DNA from: Epiperipatus broadwayi
Lineage: Eukaryota > Onychophora > Udeonychophora > Euonychophora > Peripatidae
DNA: 64,000 nt
Direction of reading: 5' to 3'
Assembly: GCA_028023455.1 (NCBI GenBank)
Contig: JAQFVV010012396.1
Coordinates: 3,044,156 to 3,108,155 of the forward strand
Shown here: piece by piece, positions 13,664 through 25,248 of the stretch
Position numbering within the stretch: position 1 is the first letter of the stretch
Layout: every line of letters begins with the position of its first letter
Translations under genes and position numbers: made by a program
Notes under the pieces: model-generated
Told to the model about the DNA's origin: nothing
The model's input: the letters and a program-made list of their open reading frames with translations, nothing else
The model's database searches: none

Positions 13664-15170
13664 AATTTGTGAAGATTAAACTTCATAACTAATTGTTTAT
13701 TTAAAAAAGTATTAATCAGAAGAAATTATTTGCCTCTCACAAATCCTCCTAATAATTATTTAACTTATTAAAAAGTAATATTATTTAAGTAAATATATAT
13801 ATATTAATCAAAACAGGTAGATCAATGGAGATTGTTATTTGAAAATTAATATCTTTGAATATTAAAAGATTTTAAATATTTTATTGGGATCAGTATTTAA
13901 ATATTTCATTTAAAAAAAGAGAAAAAGGAAAAAATAGAGTTAAGGGATTTGCTGGCAGCCTGTTAAAGCTGATGCTCGAATGCACCTTTATTTTATTGAT
14001 TTGTTATTGTAGATTTGATTTGTTATTTAAAAGTTTTAAATTCTAGTTTTGTTATGATACATATGTCATATATGTATTTATATAGTAAATAGGATATAAA
14101 TGTATTTAATAAAGTATTTTTTCAAGATTTCATGTGCCTTATTGTACAGTTATATTTTGATGCTTGCCCACCATTTACTGATGATTCATATTTTTATCCT
14201 TAGATTTTGAAGTAGAGATTTAGGTAGAGTTAATTATTTGTGTGATTGCTTTTAATATATAGTTCAAATATTTTCAAATGAGGTGCGCCGTTATTTTATT
14301 AATTTATACAATGATGATCGTCTTGCATTGCGGTGAATGGGTTAGTATCACCTGATAAGTACAATTAAGAAGCAAAATGTTTGTCCACGCATACATAACT
14401 TAGCTTTAACATGCATAATAAAACTTTATTTATTTAATAACTGCGATTATCAATTTACTATTAAAACTTTGTCCATGATGGTTTTTAAAAAGATATTAGA
14501 CAAATTATATAAGTGTATACATAATGCAAGATTTGGAGGTACTCGTTGAGATAATTTAATATGAACAATTAAATACAGTTGAATTATCAAACAAAATCAT
14601 TATAGTGTATATTTTAACATAATCTAAAATTTATAATAAATTTTATTCTGTTTATTTAAATAAGTTTCTTTTATTAGTCATTATTATTATTATTCTAACA
14701 TATTATACTGTGGCCCACTAAAAATTCTAAGGAATCTTTAAATTTCCATGATCTAGTGGCCATAAATTAAATAAAGATTTATAGTTAGATATTTTCACAA
14801 ATAAATTACAATATTCCTACATAAGTAACAGTGGTTAAACTCTTAATGAAGATCAATGATTTAACATGACACATTCTAGATAGGAAATCTGGTGGAGCCT
14901 TTTAGTGATGAATATTGGGCATTGCCTGAAAAATCTTTTTTTTTATTCTAAAATTTATAATGAGTGAAGATGAAATAAATGATACTTTATAAATAATTTG
15001 TAATTATTTTTTTTTATTTAAAACTCTAATTTTTCTTTCATTTTATCAATATTTTTATAATTTTAATAAACATATGAACAATACAATATCCATTTTCTCA
15101 TTAACTTTCTCTTTAAAAAATGAAGAAATCAGGTAAACTCTCATATATAAGTATATTAAATTTATGTTGT
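13663..15170. other. AT-rich non-coding DNA, nothing recognised
   Basis: No coding signal or RNA gene seen. A GC-containing patch near 14280-14345 (GAGGTGCGCCG, CATTGCGGTGAATGG) stands out slightly from the background but matches nothing I recognise. Confidence 0.55.
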
Positions 15171-15171
15171 C

Positions 15172-15465
15172 TGGTGTCTTTGATAGAATAAAATAGGAAG
15201 TTAGAGTATGCTTTTAACTTCAGTACTTTATGAATGTAAAAGTTTCAGATTCAATTCCCATGTTAGTATGATGTTGGGCATGCCAGAAATATCTAAAGAA
15301 AAGAGGAGAATATTACAACTTGAAATATTATGTTATATTCTAAACTGTATTTAATTACTAACAACTGGATGTATTTGAAAACATTACATAAAATTTGAAT
15401 CATTTTAAAGTTATTTAATAATTAATTTTTAGATGATAGAAATAGTACAATATAATTACAAGTAA
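15172..15465 (+). repeat. tRNA-derived SINE, diverged copy 1
   Basis: Shares the order of landmarks with the copies at 16782, 39262 and 60165: TTTGATAGAATA at the 5' end, an A-box-like GAAGTTAGAGTATG, a B-box-like CAGATTCAATTCCCAT, then a body ending AGATGATAGAAATAGTACAATATAATTACAA. The tRNA-like head with a conserved tail is typical of SINEs, which are copied by LINE reverse transcriptases. This copy is mutated in the A box. Confidence 0.65.
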
Positions 15466-16235
15466 CCAATTTACTGGTGTTGACATTATTATTATGAAAA
15501 TTTAGTTCTTTGCTTAATATGACTTGGTTTCTTAAGCTATTTCTCAATATTAATCATGATAATCAGGATTCTCTTATATATACTACTGAAAGGTTTAAAT
15601 GAAAAAAATAATAATTTAATCCTACAAAATAACAAATTGATTTTAGCCTATTCAATCAGGGTACTGAATGTTTTTATATTGATTTTAATAAATGATATGT
15701 GAATCTATATGTTCAATTCATGCAAAATGTTGTTTAAGTTCAATAAACAACATATTAGGATATTAGTCATGCAGAATAATAATGAAAACAAATTTTTATA
15801 AAATAATAAAACAAAAGATAAGAATTATGAAGAGTTTATAAACCATTCAATTCTACAAAAATTTTATTTCAAGTAGAGTTTCTGAATTTAAAAAAAAATA
15901 CTAAATATAATTTTTTATAAAAATAAATAAATCACCAAATTTTTTATTCCATTTGAATTTCCTTCCCTACATTTCTCCGACAAACATTCTTATTTATTTA
16001 TCTATCTTTCATATGGTTTATTTTTAGGTCTTTTAAATCTTTTACAATTCAGCTAACATTATCTCTAATAATAACATGTTCAGTTAATCTCCAGTTGAAT
16101 CTTAATTTTTTCAAGGATGTCAATGGAAGATTTATCCTCATAAAGCTATTTTACTTGCTGGTACTTTGGCAGAAGTAATATAATTATTGTTATTTATGTA
16201 TTTTAAAAATTGAAATCTAATGACACAATAATGCT
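15466..16235. other. AT-rich non-coding DNA, nothing recognised
   Basis: No open frame, RNA gene or repeat identified. Confidence 0.55.
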
Positions 16236-16273
16236 AATATATATATATATATATTATATATATATATATAGCA

Positions 16274-16286
16274 TGGAATTAAAACA

Positions 16287-16328
<42 letters not shown>

Positions 16329-16344
16329 AAATGTTTTAATTCCA
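16274..16344. repeat. Perfect 19-bp inverted repeat around an (AT)n core
   Basis: TGGAATTAAAACATTTAAT (16274-16292) is the exact reverse complement of ATTAAATGTTTTAATTCCA (16326-16344), separated by 33 bases of alternating AT that are self-complementary. The whole could extrude as a cruciform. A second AT tract lies immediately upstream (about 16238-16270). Confidence 0.9.
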
Positions 16345-16781
16345 TTTATTAAAGAAAGAATTGAATTTGTAGTTTAATAATAGTTGTGGAGATATTAAAC
16401 TTTATTAAAGGGAAATGGGTAGAATTTACTCCTGGAGAAGTCTGCATTATAACTCATCAAAAGAACATTCTTTTTTTCTCTGTAATTTTATTTGTCACTT
16501 CCACTAGTGTTTTTTTATTATTATTAACGATTGTTCCAAGTGGGCTTATAAAATTTGGCTAATGCTATAAATTATATAGCAATGAGCATAGTTTTGCTAT
16601 ATGACTAATGCAATTCTTCTTAATACTTAAATTAGAACAATTATATGTAATAGTGCCTCATATAATGTTGCTTCAATTGAGTCTAGATGTGTATACAGTT
16701 AGTACAGCTGAAACATACCCTTTAGTAGCCGGGTCATAATATAGTTTATATTTATCTTGTAATTTATAAAATTTCTATTGA

Positions 16782-17030
16782 CTGTTGTCTTTGACAGAAT
16801 AGCTTTGTTGTTCAGAGTATTAACTTAAATACTGGTTTGATTTTCATGTTAATACTATCATGCAACACTTGAAAAAATGAGAGAATAACTTCACTCAAGG
16901 TATTACATAATAGCTTGTGAGATATTGTTGTTAGATGAATCCTAATTGTAAAACTATAAACAAAGTTTGACATTTTCTAAAATGTTTAACAATTAAAATG
17001 GAAATAATCCAGCATATAATTACAATTATA
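16782..17030 (+). repeat. tRNA-derived SINE, diverged copy 2
   Basis: Begins GTCTTTGACAGAATAGCTTTGTTG, has a B-box-like TGGTTTGATTTTCATG about 45 bases on, and ends AAATGGAAATAATCCAGCATATAATTACAA, matching the other copies. Like copy 1 it is old and has drifted from a functional internal Pol III promoter. Confidence 0.65.
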
Positions 17031-17128
17031 TTTGGCAACATCTAATCTTAAAGCTGATATAATTAACCAATGAGTGTAAATAAGGGCAATATAAATAAAT
17101 AAACATCTAATGCTTTCTCTAATGATTT

Positions 17129-17129
<1 letters not shown>

Positions 17130-17172
<43 letters not shown>
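17130..17172. repeat. (AC)n(AT)n compound microsatellite
   Basis: AC dinucleotides (17130-17152) run directly into AT dinucleotides (to about 17172). Confidence 0.95.
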
Positions 17173-18640
17173 TGTACGGTATTGATTTCAAATCTACATT
17201 ACAAACCCCAAAGACATCAGAAGAAAAGAGGGAGAAAAAATTTTCTTTCTCTCCTCAACTGATAGTTTAATAGTTATATTTAAGAACTATAATTATCTGT
17301 AGTGGTAGTCTCTGTAAATCATTTTTTTCTAAGTCTGCTTATTAATTTTTTCTACTTCAATTTATATCTAATAAATTATAATGTTGTTCTTTTTTAATAA
17401 TGGTTTTATTTAATACATGACATTACTAATTTGATCTAGGACTCTTGTTCCTAATAATATTAATAATCAGTAGCTTTTCATATGTTTAATTTGTTTTCAC
17501 CAAGCATCCATTGATTCAATATGATTTTATTTAGGTTCATACAGCCTAGTAGTGCCCAGATATGTAAATGAGAAAGAAATAGATCGTAAAATAGCTATAA
17601 GTAATTGATCTAAAACAAACTATCCATTACAAATAGCGGAAAATAGATTTTTCTAGATTTTTCTTCCATTACAAATGGTCTAGATTTTTCTTTCCATTAC
17701 AATATATAATATTAAATAGATCATTTAAATGTAATGCTATTATTTTTTTAGTATGAAAACTCTTAGAGAAAAACAGGTAGATTGTTTTTGATAGAAGACC
17801 AAATATTTCTGCTTTACTTGTCAGTTGTTTAATTTTTTTAATCATCTGTAGATTAGAATGATAAAGATAGAATTAATGACATTATCTAAAGTCACTGGAT
17901 ATACTAATGCATATGTATCCTAAAATTTAATTTTTCCCAAATAATGACAAATTATTTTGTATTTATCAGCTTATTCTTCCTCACAGAGGGGTATTGTGAA
18001 TACTAATAAAAAAAACAGTGATTTACGGAATAATTTTGCGAAGAATATTGATTGATAATGTTTAACCATATGCATATTTTTATTCCAAATCACTTTAGTG
18101 AATAATGAATATTATTTTTTTAGGAAAGCATTTGAAAATAATTGTAGCTTAATTAAAATATAATTTTGAGAACAGTGAGTAAATTAATCAGGAAGATTTT
18201 TGCATAAATGGACAAGAGAGATTTAACAAGAGAAATTATATTTTCAATAAAAGATAATAAAAGAAATTGAATACTAAATTTTAATACGTTAGTGGAAAAA
18301 TAAGATTATGTGCTAATATATTCATCTGTAAATAAATGTGGTGACTTAAATCAAGTTTGTAATATAGTCAAAATTGTTTGTAATGAAACATAATTAAGCT
18401 TATCACTTACTCCTTTTTTGATATATTCTTAATATATTTTTTAAATACAGAATAGTCACAATATATTAGTATTAGTTTAAAAAAATTATTAAAAAAAAAA
18501 GTAAAATTAAAAAACAATACAGTTTATATAATTTGAATTTTTTTTTCAATTTTAGGTTATCATTTAAATATATACTATAGAAAATATTTGATAACATATA
18601 CTGTAGAATACATAATTTTTAAAAAATCATATATTAAAAT
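17173..18640. other. AT-rich non-coding DNA, short tandem motif only
   Basis: Near 17622-17700 a motif of about 34 bases (CTAGATTTTTC.TTCCATTACAA) is repeated. No coding or RNA gene signal seen in the rest. Confidence 0.55.
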
Positions 18641-19204
18641 ATATAATTAGTTTCCAACCAGTAACCACCTAAACATTCACAGTAAATATAGCAACCAATA
18701 TCTCTAACTGCTGTCAAGGCAACCTTCACACCTTTTAATAGCAAGAATGGAAATCCATTCTTACTAATGATCCATTGAATATATATGGACACTTAAAGAT
18801 TGCAACTTGACTACAGAGTATGAAATATTGTTACAATGAAGTTTAAATAAACCTCTTTAAACATGAAATAAACATGTCACTATAATGCAGACTAATAAAT
18901 AGTCATCTAAAACATTATTTAATGCAATACTTTTAAATTGCCCATGTATTATTTAGAAATAATAAGCGAAATAGTGCCTAAAGCTAATCTGGGATAATGA
19001 TATAATTAGTTTCCAACCAGTAACCACCTAAACATTCACAGTAAATATAGCAACCAATATCTCTAACTGCTGTCAAGGCAACCTTCACACCTTTTAATAG
19101 CAAGAATGGAAATCCATTCTTACTAATGATCCATTGAATATATATGGACACTTAAAGATTGCAACTTGACTACAGAGTATGAAATATTGTTACAATGAAG
19201 TTTA
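18641..19204. repeat. Perfect 205-bp direct duplication, 359-bp period
   Basis: Bases 18641-18845 and 19000-19204 look identical when read side by side, starting ATATAATTAGTTTCCAACC and ending GTTACAATGAAGTTTA, with 154 bases between. This equals about 1.6 units of a 359-bp tandem duplication. Identity in a region where every other repeat is diverged means the event is recent, or an assembly artefact. The unit has no open frame. Confidence 0.95.
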
Positions 19205-19712
19205 TATATAATAATTAATTCATGACTGACAGGTGTAAACTTTTTATAGAAGTATTTAAACAATTCTAATCAATCATGTATTTCATTTACATGTAATATT
19301 TTTAACTAAAAATTTAAAATCTTTCTTAAATGTCATTATTAAATATAAATGAATTAATAAGCTTGGAATTACTTTCCTTTTTAAAAATATGATTAATTAA
19401 AAAATATAAACTAAATATAATTTAATATTTATGTCAGTAAAAATATATATTTCACAAATATATAATAAAATCTTTTTAAATGCTTTCATTGTTAAATTAT
19501 AAAATAATTTAAATTTTGACTAGCTAAATTTATTGCAAAATAATAAAATTACTCAAATAAAAAAAGCCAGATGAACTTCGACTTGTATTTTGTGTCTTCT
19601 TTACTTTCTGATTTCAGTAGAACTGTTTTAAAATAAAAGTTTGAAAGACTTTTTATTTAAAATCACAATATAGATTTTCTAAATAAATTCTTTTTTTTTT
19701 TCATATGTCAAA

Positions 19713-19770
19713 TGCGTTGACCAGGAAGCGAACCCGGGCCTGCTGCTTGGAAGGCAGATATGCTAACCGG
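19713..19770 (-). pseudogene. 5'-truncated tRNA-Gly(TCC)-like retrocopy
   Basis: On the minus strand the sequence reads as the 3' part of a tRNA-Gly: GGTTAGCAT (end of the D arm), anticodon arm CTGCCTTCCAAGCAG with TCC anticodon, then T arm GGGTTCGCTTCCTGG and acceptor strand CAACGCA. The 5' acceptor strand and most of the D arm are missing, so it cannot fold as a tRNA. The 3' end is followed within nine bases by a run of A on the minus strand rather than a Pol III T-run terminator. That suggests a reverse-transcribed tRNA or the head of a SINE rather than a gene. No clear target duplication was found. Confidence 0.8.
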
Positions 19771-19773
19771 TCT

Positions 19774-20869
19774 GAATATTGAAGTTTAGAAATTAATTTT
19801 CAGATAACTAATACATTAAAAATACATAGTTTATTATGTCTCAGTAATTAATATGTAAATAAATGAGCATCTAGACAAAATATAATTATTTATGGGACAG
19901 TCAATGTGTAACAAAATAGAATAATATTCAAACACAGAAATTCTATAAAATATTGTTATATAAACAAAACTTCTATATTAAATATGTATTCACTGATAAA
20001 TGATAAGTACACTAAAATTATTTGTATATGACTATCATTTTTTATTTATCAACTCTAAATATGTGTTTGATTTTAAAATGACTTCTGAAAACAACATAGT
20101 CAAGATAATTCTTATGATTATAAATGTTACCATCTGGGAACAACATGGAGTCTTGATAATGACCATGATTATAAATGGAACCATTTATGAGAATTATATA
20201 GAGTCCATATACAGCAACAAATTATACTATCATTTCAAGTTGTCTAGCTTTTTATAATATAAGAGAGTCATGAAGTATACAAATATATGAATAATATATG
20301 TGTACCAAAATATATAAATGTAATTACAAGCATAAATAAAATTATCATCCTTTAAAATATTCAACCATTATCAATGCACTTCAGAATGAAATTACTTCTT
20401 CAATTCAGTTTCTTCCATTCATAACCTCTCTTTTCCAATTCAAACCAACAAAATGTTTTCTTCTATTTTTGGAGGACTTTTACAATCTCTTAGTATCCAG
20501 TATAAGATTTCAACTAATCAAATACTATCATTTTTTCTATCAATATATCTAGCTTAACATAATTTTACTACCATAAATTATATCAATTATACAAGTAAAA
20601 AAAGCAAAACTAAAGATAAATATTTAAAAAAATAAAGTAATATTTAATGAATTTTTACAGAAGATAATAAAGATAGATAGATAATCATGAATTATAAAAA
20701 ATTACAAATTCATTGGAGATATTATTAATATAGATAAAAATATAATACCAGAAATAGTCATGGAATTAACTTCAAAGAAGTGTTTTTTATAGAAATAATT
20801 CATAAAAAATAATGAAAATATCATACCTAAAAGCTATATATGTATATATCAATAATTATACTTAAAAAG
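19774..20869. other. AT-rich non-coding DNA, nothing recognised
   Basis: The open frame at 20000-20257 is AT-driven and contains a short internal repeat (ATTATAAATG...ACCAT) but resembles no protein family. No other signal. Confidence 0.55.
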
Positions 20870-21215
20870 CCTTTTTGGCACATGGTTTTGTTAAACATCT
20901 ATTTTAACTCTAATCTATTATTACATATAGAACACTATCTATTGTTTTATAATAAAAGTAAAAATAATGACAAGAACAAAATAAAACATAAAACAAGCAA
21001 ATAAAATTTTGATGCAGAGATTCAATAAAAGATGAAATAATGACCGTTAATTTAAAAAAAAATTATTGAAATTTTATAAATATTTATACAATTATTTGTT
21101 ATACTTAATATAATGCTTCATACCTTTGTCTTCTTTTTGGATCTTTAATATAATTTAAAAGTATAATACTTTTTGTAACATCTATTTCATGTCCATATGT
21201 TAAGCAGTGAATGTA
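20870..21215 (+). repeat. Dispersed repeat D, left copy
   Basis: 20877-21040 matches the reverse complement of about 24951-25113 at high identity (shared GCACATGGTTTTGTTAA, AGAACACTATCTA, ATAAAATTTTGAT). 21140-21215 matches the reverse complement of about 24205-24275 (shared TTCATGTCCATATGTTAAG). The two blocks are about 100 bases apart here but about 675 apart in the right copy because another repeat is inserted there. No coding potential; family not identified. Confidence 0.8.
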
Positions 21216-22174
21216 TAATTGTTCCAAATTGCAGCATCACGCCTCTTACACTTCAGCATTTCTGACGTTTTTCTTTGTCTCACACATAAATGTAAAATAT
21301 GTGTTAAAATGTTTATTACTTATCAGAAAATAACAAATGTAACTTTATTTGATAGATATTGTTTATTACTGAAATAAGTTTTAAATGTTCACATTTTGTT
21401 TCTGTAAATATTAAAAAAATGAGACTGTAATCAAAACAAGATGTTATATGTCATGTTTCTAGAAAGATTATTTTCAGTTTATAAAATCAACAAAATCTTT
21501 CTTAATTTTTATTATTTTTAAACATTTAAAACATATAATTATTTATTTCTCTTATATCTAATGAATTATGCGTTAAATGTTTAAATGTTTTGGATATTTA
21601 CTCGTAAATAAAGTAGACTGTTTATATCATAGCTTGTCTTCTAATTTGCTTCAGGCCATATTTACATTATCTGCTAATATAACATTATACTTTTGAAAAT
21701 AAAGTATTTCAAGTCAAAATAAGTTATTAAATATTTTATATTTCTTAATATGTAATAAATATAGTGTAAATTATTTTTAAAAAATATCTAAAACTGTAAT
21801 AAATTTGCAAATAAATACATTTTTGCATGCTGAACATGTCAGGGCAAGGTTATGTCTATAATACTTATAAAAAAAATTCACTAGGAGGCGAATTGACCAA
21901 AAGACAAAATAATTTGGGATTACTTCTTGAAAAGTTAAAGCAAATTTGTTCTTTGGTTCTTTCATCTAACTGTTTACATGTATATACATACTAAATCATA
22001 TTGCAATAGTCATAGTTAATTTATATATAATTCCTTTTTTGTATTTTATATCATTTGTTATTTTATAAAAATATATTAATTTATCCAGCCTTTTATTATT
22101 TGGCCATCTTATATTTATATGTTTATCAATATAATTTTAATTTTTAATTAATGTATTATAAATTTTGAGCTAAT
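21216..22174. other. AT-rich non-coding DNA, nothing recognised
   Basis: No gene or repeat identified between repeat D and the LINE. The open frame at 21777-21965 (minus) resembles nothing. Confidence 0.55.
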
Positions 22175-24024
22175 ATAAAAGTTTTTTTTTTCAAAATAAT
22201 CTTTATTTGCACAAAAAGTAAAATATATACATTGTAATATAGAGTTCATGTTTACGATCATGACTGACACATTAAAGACTAACTAGTTATTAAATTAGAT
22301 GATGATTACAAGATTAAAAGTAAAATTTTAAGTTACATTACTTATCAGGGGTGATCTAATTTGGTATATAAATCCCATGGTGTGTAAAGTTTGAGTGTCA
22401 TGAATAAATAATAAACATGGCTATTGCTAAATATGTAATTGACTCCATGTTTGCTCAGCAAGGCTATGCAGGCATGTTCTTAGATCACTTTCTTTAGCTT
22501 TATATAATAACTTTAAGAAAATGTCTTCAATAAGACTGGCCAACTCACTATCAAATAATACCTTACATCTAATCTTCCATATGATAAAATTTATGAAAGT
22601 GGCCAGGTGGATGGAGCCAAAATTTCCATTTTAGAATGCATCATTAAGGTAGACATTTGAAAAATTGTATCCTGTAATTCTCTGTAGGGCAATATTACAT
22701 AACTGAGTCCACCATTCACATTGATAGAGTATGTGTTCAATGGACTCATCAAATCTTCTACAAAGAGAACATATTGTATCAATGTTGTGTCCCCTCTGAT
22801 TACAAAGAAACATCCCAGTAGGCAAGGCTCCAAGATTGACCTTAACCAAAAAATCAACTAACTTTGGTTCCAATTTCAGGAACTTAGTCAGCCTTATGAG
22901 ATGAGGTATGGCAACTGGGAGAAGATTCTCTGTCCTAGATTTACCAAAGTGAACTAATTGATAAGAACCCCAGTATGATATTTTTTCATCAAACATGGAG
23001 CTAGAGCTTTTGATGCTATTAAAGACAATAGTTAATTGTTGTTGCATCCAGATATTTCTTTTATGAGGGGATGGGCGATCAGTGGGGATTATTTTTTCAA
23101 AAGGTATGGGACTTTCTATGTTTGCATTGTCTCTGAAAATTTTAACAAGGACATTGTAAGTCCTCTGTATCAGAAAAATTTTAATCGAGTGAAGTCCTAA
23201 ATCATTAAGATATCTTGATTTTTGCAAGATATTAAGACTTGTTGCTGGTGTCTTCCCTCCCCAGCACAGCTTTCTGCATAGAGATTCAACCTTGTGAATG
23301 AGGCAAATTGTTGGTGAAAAACCAGCTAGATAATAAATAATTTTTGGTAAAATTACAGAATTAAGGAGTGCAACTTTCCAAACAGAGAAAGATAAATTTT
23401 AGATAGTGAAATAACAGTCTTTTCAATCTTTAAAATTAATGAATTTTCAAGTTCTTTTCTCATGGCTACTGGAGAAGAAGCAATACTAAAACCAAGAAAT
23501 TTCTGTGGGGGAGCTTTTAGTCTACCAGATATTTGCTTCCCTGTCAGGATGGACCACAATGCAACTTTGATCCATTAATTGCCAGGACAAATTCACATGC
23601 AAACTGGTCTAGGAGTTCCTCAAGTCTAGAGAACTCATCCTGAGATGAAAGAAACACAACCACATCATCCATATAGGAAATATGGCATATGTTCTCTCTC
23701 AATAAAGGAATATAAATCCCTGGAAGGAAAGACTCAATGCTCAACAACAATGGGTTCACATAGACTGTGAAGAGTAGTGCACTTATTGGTGAGCCCTGAG
23801 GGATGGAAACACAAGGCCAATAGCTGGGAGCAACTCTTCCATCAAGTGAGAGAAACACTTCTCTGTTAAGAAGAAGGTTCTCAATCATCTGAAAATATGC
23901 CAGAGGCACTTGGAGTTGCTCAAGTACACCAAGTAGCACATCAATCCTGACACAATCAAAGGCTCCGGCAAAGTCAAGTTGAACTGCAACTGGCCGTGTC
24001 ATCCTTTTCCTGCGAACATAAAAG
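22175..24024 (-). mobile_element. 5'-truncated L1/Tx1-like LINE with poly(A) tail
   Basis: Minus-strand insertion. The 3' end has an AATAAA signal (complement at about 22202-22207) followed by a ten-base poly(A) (T run at 22182-22191). The 5' end falls inside the reverse-transcriptase domain. ATAAAAG flanks both ends (22175-22181 and 24018-24024), a plausible 7-bp target-site duplication. About 1.8 kb remains of an element that is normally several kb. A poly(A) tail plus 5' truncation is the hallmark of target-primed reverse transcription by L1-like elements. Confidence 0.85.
22427..24017 (-). pseudogene. Reverse transcriptase, L1/Tx1-like, 5'-truncated and frameshifted
   Basis: The first block (complement 23544-24017) carries RT motifs in order: PVAVQLDFAGAFD (motif A), IPQGSPISALLF (motif B) and SYMDDVVVFL (motif C, catalytic YMDD). 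A frameshift follows, and the thumb region continues in another frame (23353-23559, QISGRLKAPP..FLGFSI). A further frame change leads to the long C-terminal block (22631-23227) with a zinc-knuckle-like CSLCRRFDESIEHILYQC. An in-frame stop at about 22629 interrupts it; the same frame then continues through FIIWKIRCKVLF to a natural-looking stop at 22427-22429. The remaining 235 bases are 3' UTR. Most related elements have FADD or YADD, so YMDD is noteworthy. Clade assignment (Tx1/L1) is from sequence flavour only. Confidence 0.85.
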
Positions 24025-24179
24025 TTTGATCTATTTTTTATAAAATGTATTGTTATCAATGATTTTACATAGAAATGCTATTATTTAATATACATTTTTT
24101 ACAATTAAAAAGTATATTTTTAATATTTTTAGGATTATATTCATAATTTTTATATAATTAAATAAATGGTTTCTTTAGA

Positions 24180-25115
24180 TGAGAAATCTGCTTATGCATT
24201 TTTTACTTAACATATGGACATGAAATAAATTTTGTAAAAATATTAAATCTTTAAATTACATTAAAGATTACAAATAAAAGCAAATATATAAAACATATAT
24301 TAAATAGAAAAATTTGAACATGATTTTCAGCCTATATTCTTTCTCCTCTCCAAGTAAAACAACTAATACACATGGCCAAATGTATGGAATGGATAAATGA
24401 TCCCAATATACATAATTCATGCTGAACTAGCACTCATTAGTTGAGACAGATAATATCCCACACACATATACAATCAGTGCTCACCTTATATTAAGACAGC
24501 AATTCCTTAAACTTTAATGAACAGGCTTCACTCTTATCACCCTTCTAATAATTTGATTATCCATTTCATTGAAAAACCAATAATGGCAGACTCAAATTCC
24601 CTGGTGGATTTTATATTGCAGTCAGACCCATACTTATCTTTTTATATTAATAGAAGAGGAATGGGCTGAACTTATACTATGATGTAACTTATTTCCAAGG
24701 CAATATGTAATTAACCTATTTATTCAGTATACTGAATGTTCACTATAGTAAATAAAGGGATTTGAACTTAGGATTTTCAGTCCATATAGCATAAAATAGA
24801 TAATTGTATGAATGTTTATAAAACTTTAATAAATTTAGTTAATAACTGGGAAATTAAAAATGAATGGAAACAATATAATAAATAGTATATATAAAGTTGT
24901 ATAAGGTATGTTTTTATTTATGCAGTATATTGTTATGTTATGCAGTTGTTTCAACTTTTAGTGAATCTCTGAATCAAAATTTTATTTTGTTGGATTCATG
25001 TTTTATTTTGTTTTTGCTATTTTTATTTTTGTTATAAACACTAGATAGTGTTCTATGTGCAATAATAGATTAAAGTTAAAATAGATGCTTAACAAAACCA
25101 TGTGCTAAACAGACT
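24180..25115 (-). repeat. Dispersed repeat D, right copy, interrupted
   Basis: Inverted relative to 20870-21215. One block is at about 24205-24275 and the other at about 24951-25113. The extra 575 or so bases between them contain the separate repeat at about 24330-24790. That repeat inserted after repeat D, so the nesting gives relative ages. Confidence 0.8.
24330..24790 (+). repeat. Copy of the TIR-element family also present at 58.6 kb
   Basis: The interior matches 58780-58940: CCAATATAC..AATTCATGCTGAACTAGCA, GTTGAGACAGATAATAT, ACACATATACAATCAGTGCTCACCTTATATTAAGACAGC. The ends are poorly defined here; TTTGAAC...GATTTTCAG occurs near both edges (about 24314 and 24762) in direct orientation. 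Non-coding. It sits inside repeat D. Confidence 0.7.
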
Positions 25116-25248
25116 CTCCCAGGCTATGACTTAAAATTGCTCTAAATTTTGAATAAAGGATCAAGAATAGAATGAATCCAATAAATTCATTAATTCTTGA
25201 TCCTTTGTTCAACATTCACAGTGCTTTTGAGTCATAGCCTGGAGGAGG
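25113..25248. repeat. Foldback element, arms about 56 bp
   Basis: CTCCCAGGCTATGACTTAAAA...AAAGGATCAAGAAT (25116-25168) is the imperfect reverse complement of ATTCTTGATCCTTTG...GAGTCATAGCCTGGAGGAG (25193-25247). The central AATGAAT...ATTCATT extends the stem. It lies directly beside repeat D and may be its terminal part. No coding potential. Confidence 0.85.

Noticed and set aside
19713-19770. Functional tRNA-Gly gene
   Set aside because: The 5' third of the tRNA is missing and there is no Pol III terminator.
22591-22857. 88-codon minus-strand frame overlapping the L1/Tx1-like C-terminus
   Set aside because: It is an alternative frame of the same element; the zinc-knuckle reading in the other frame is the genuine one.
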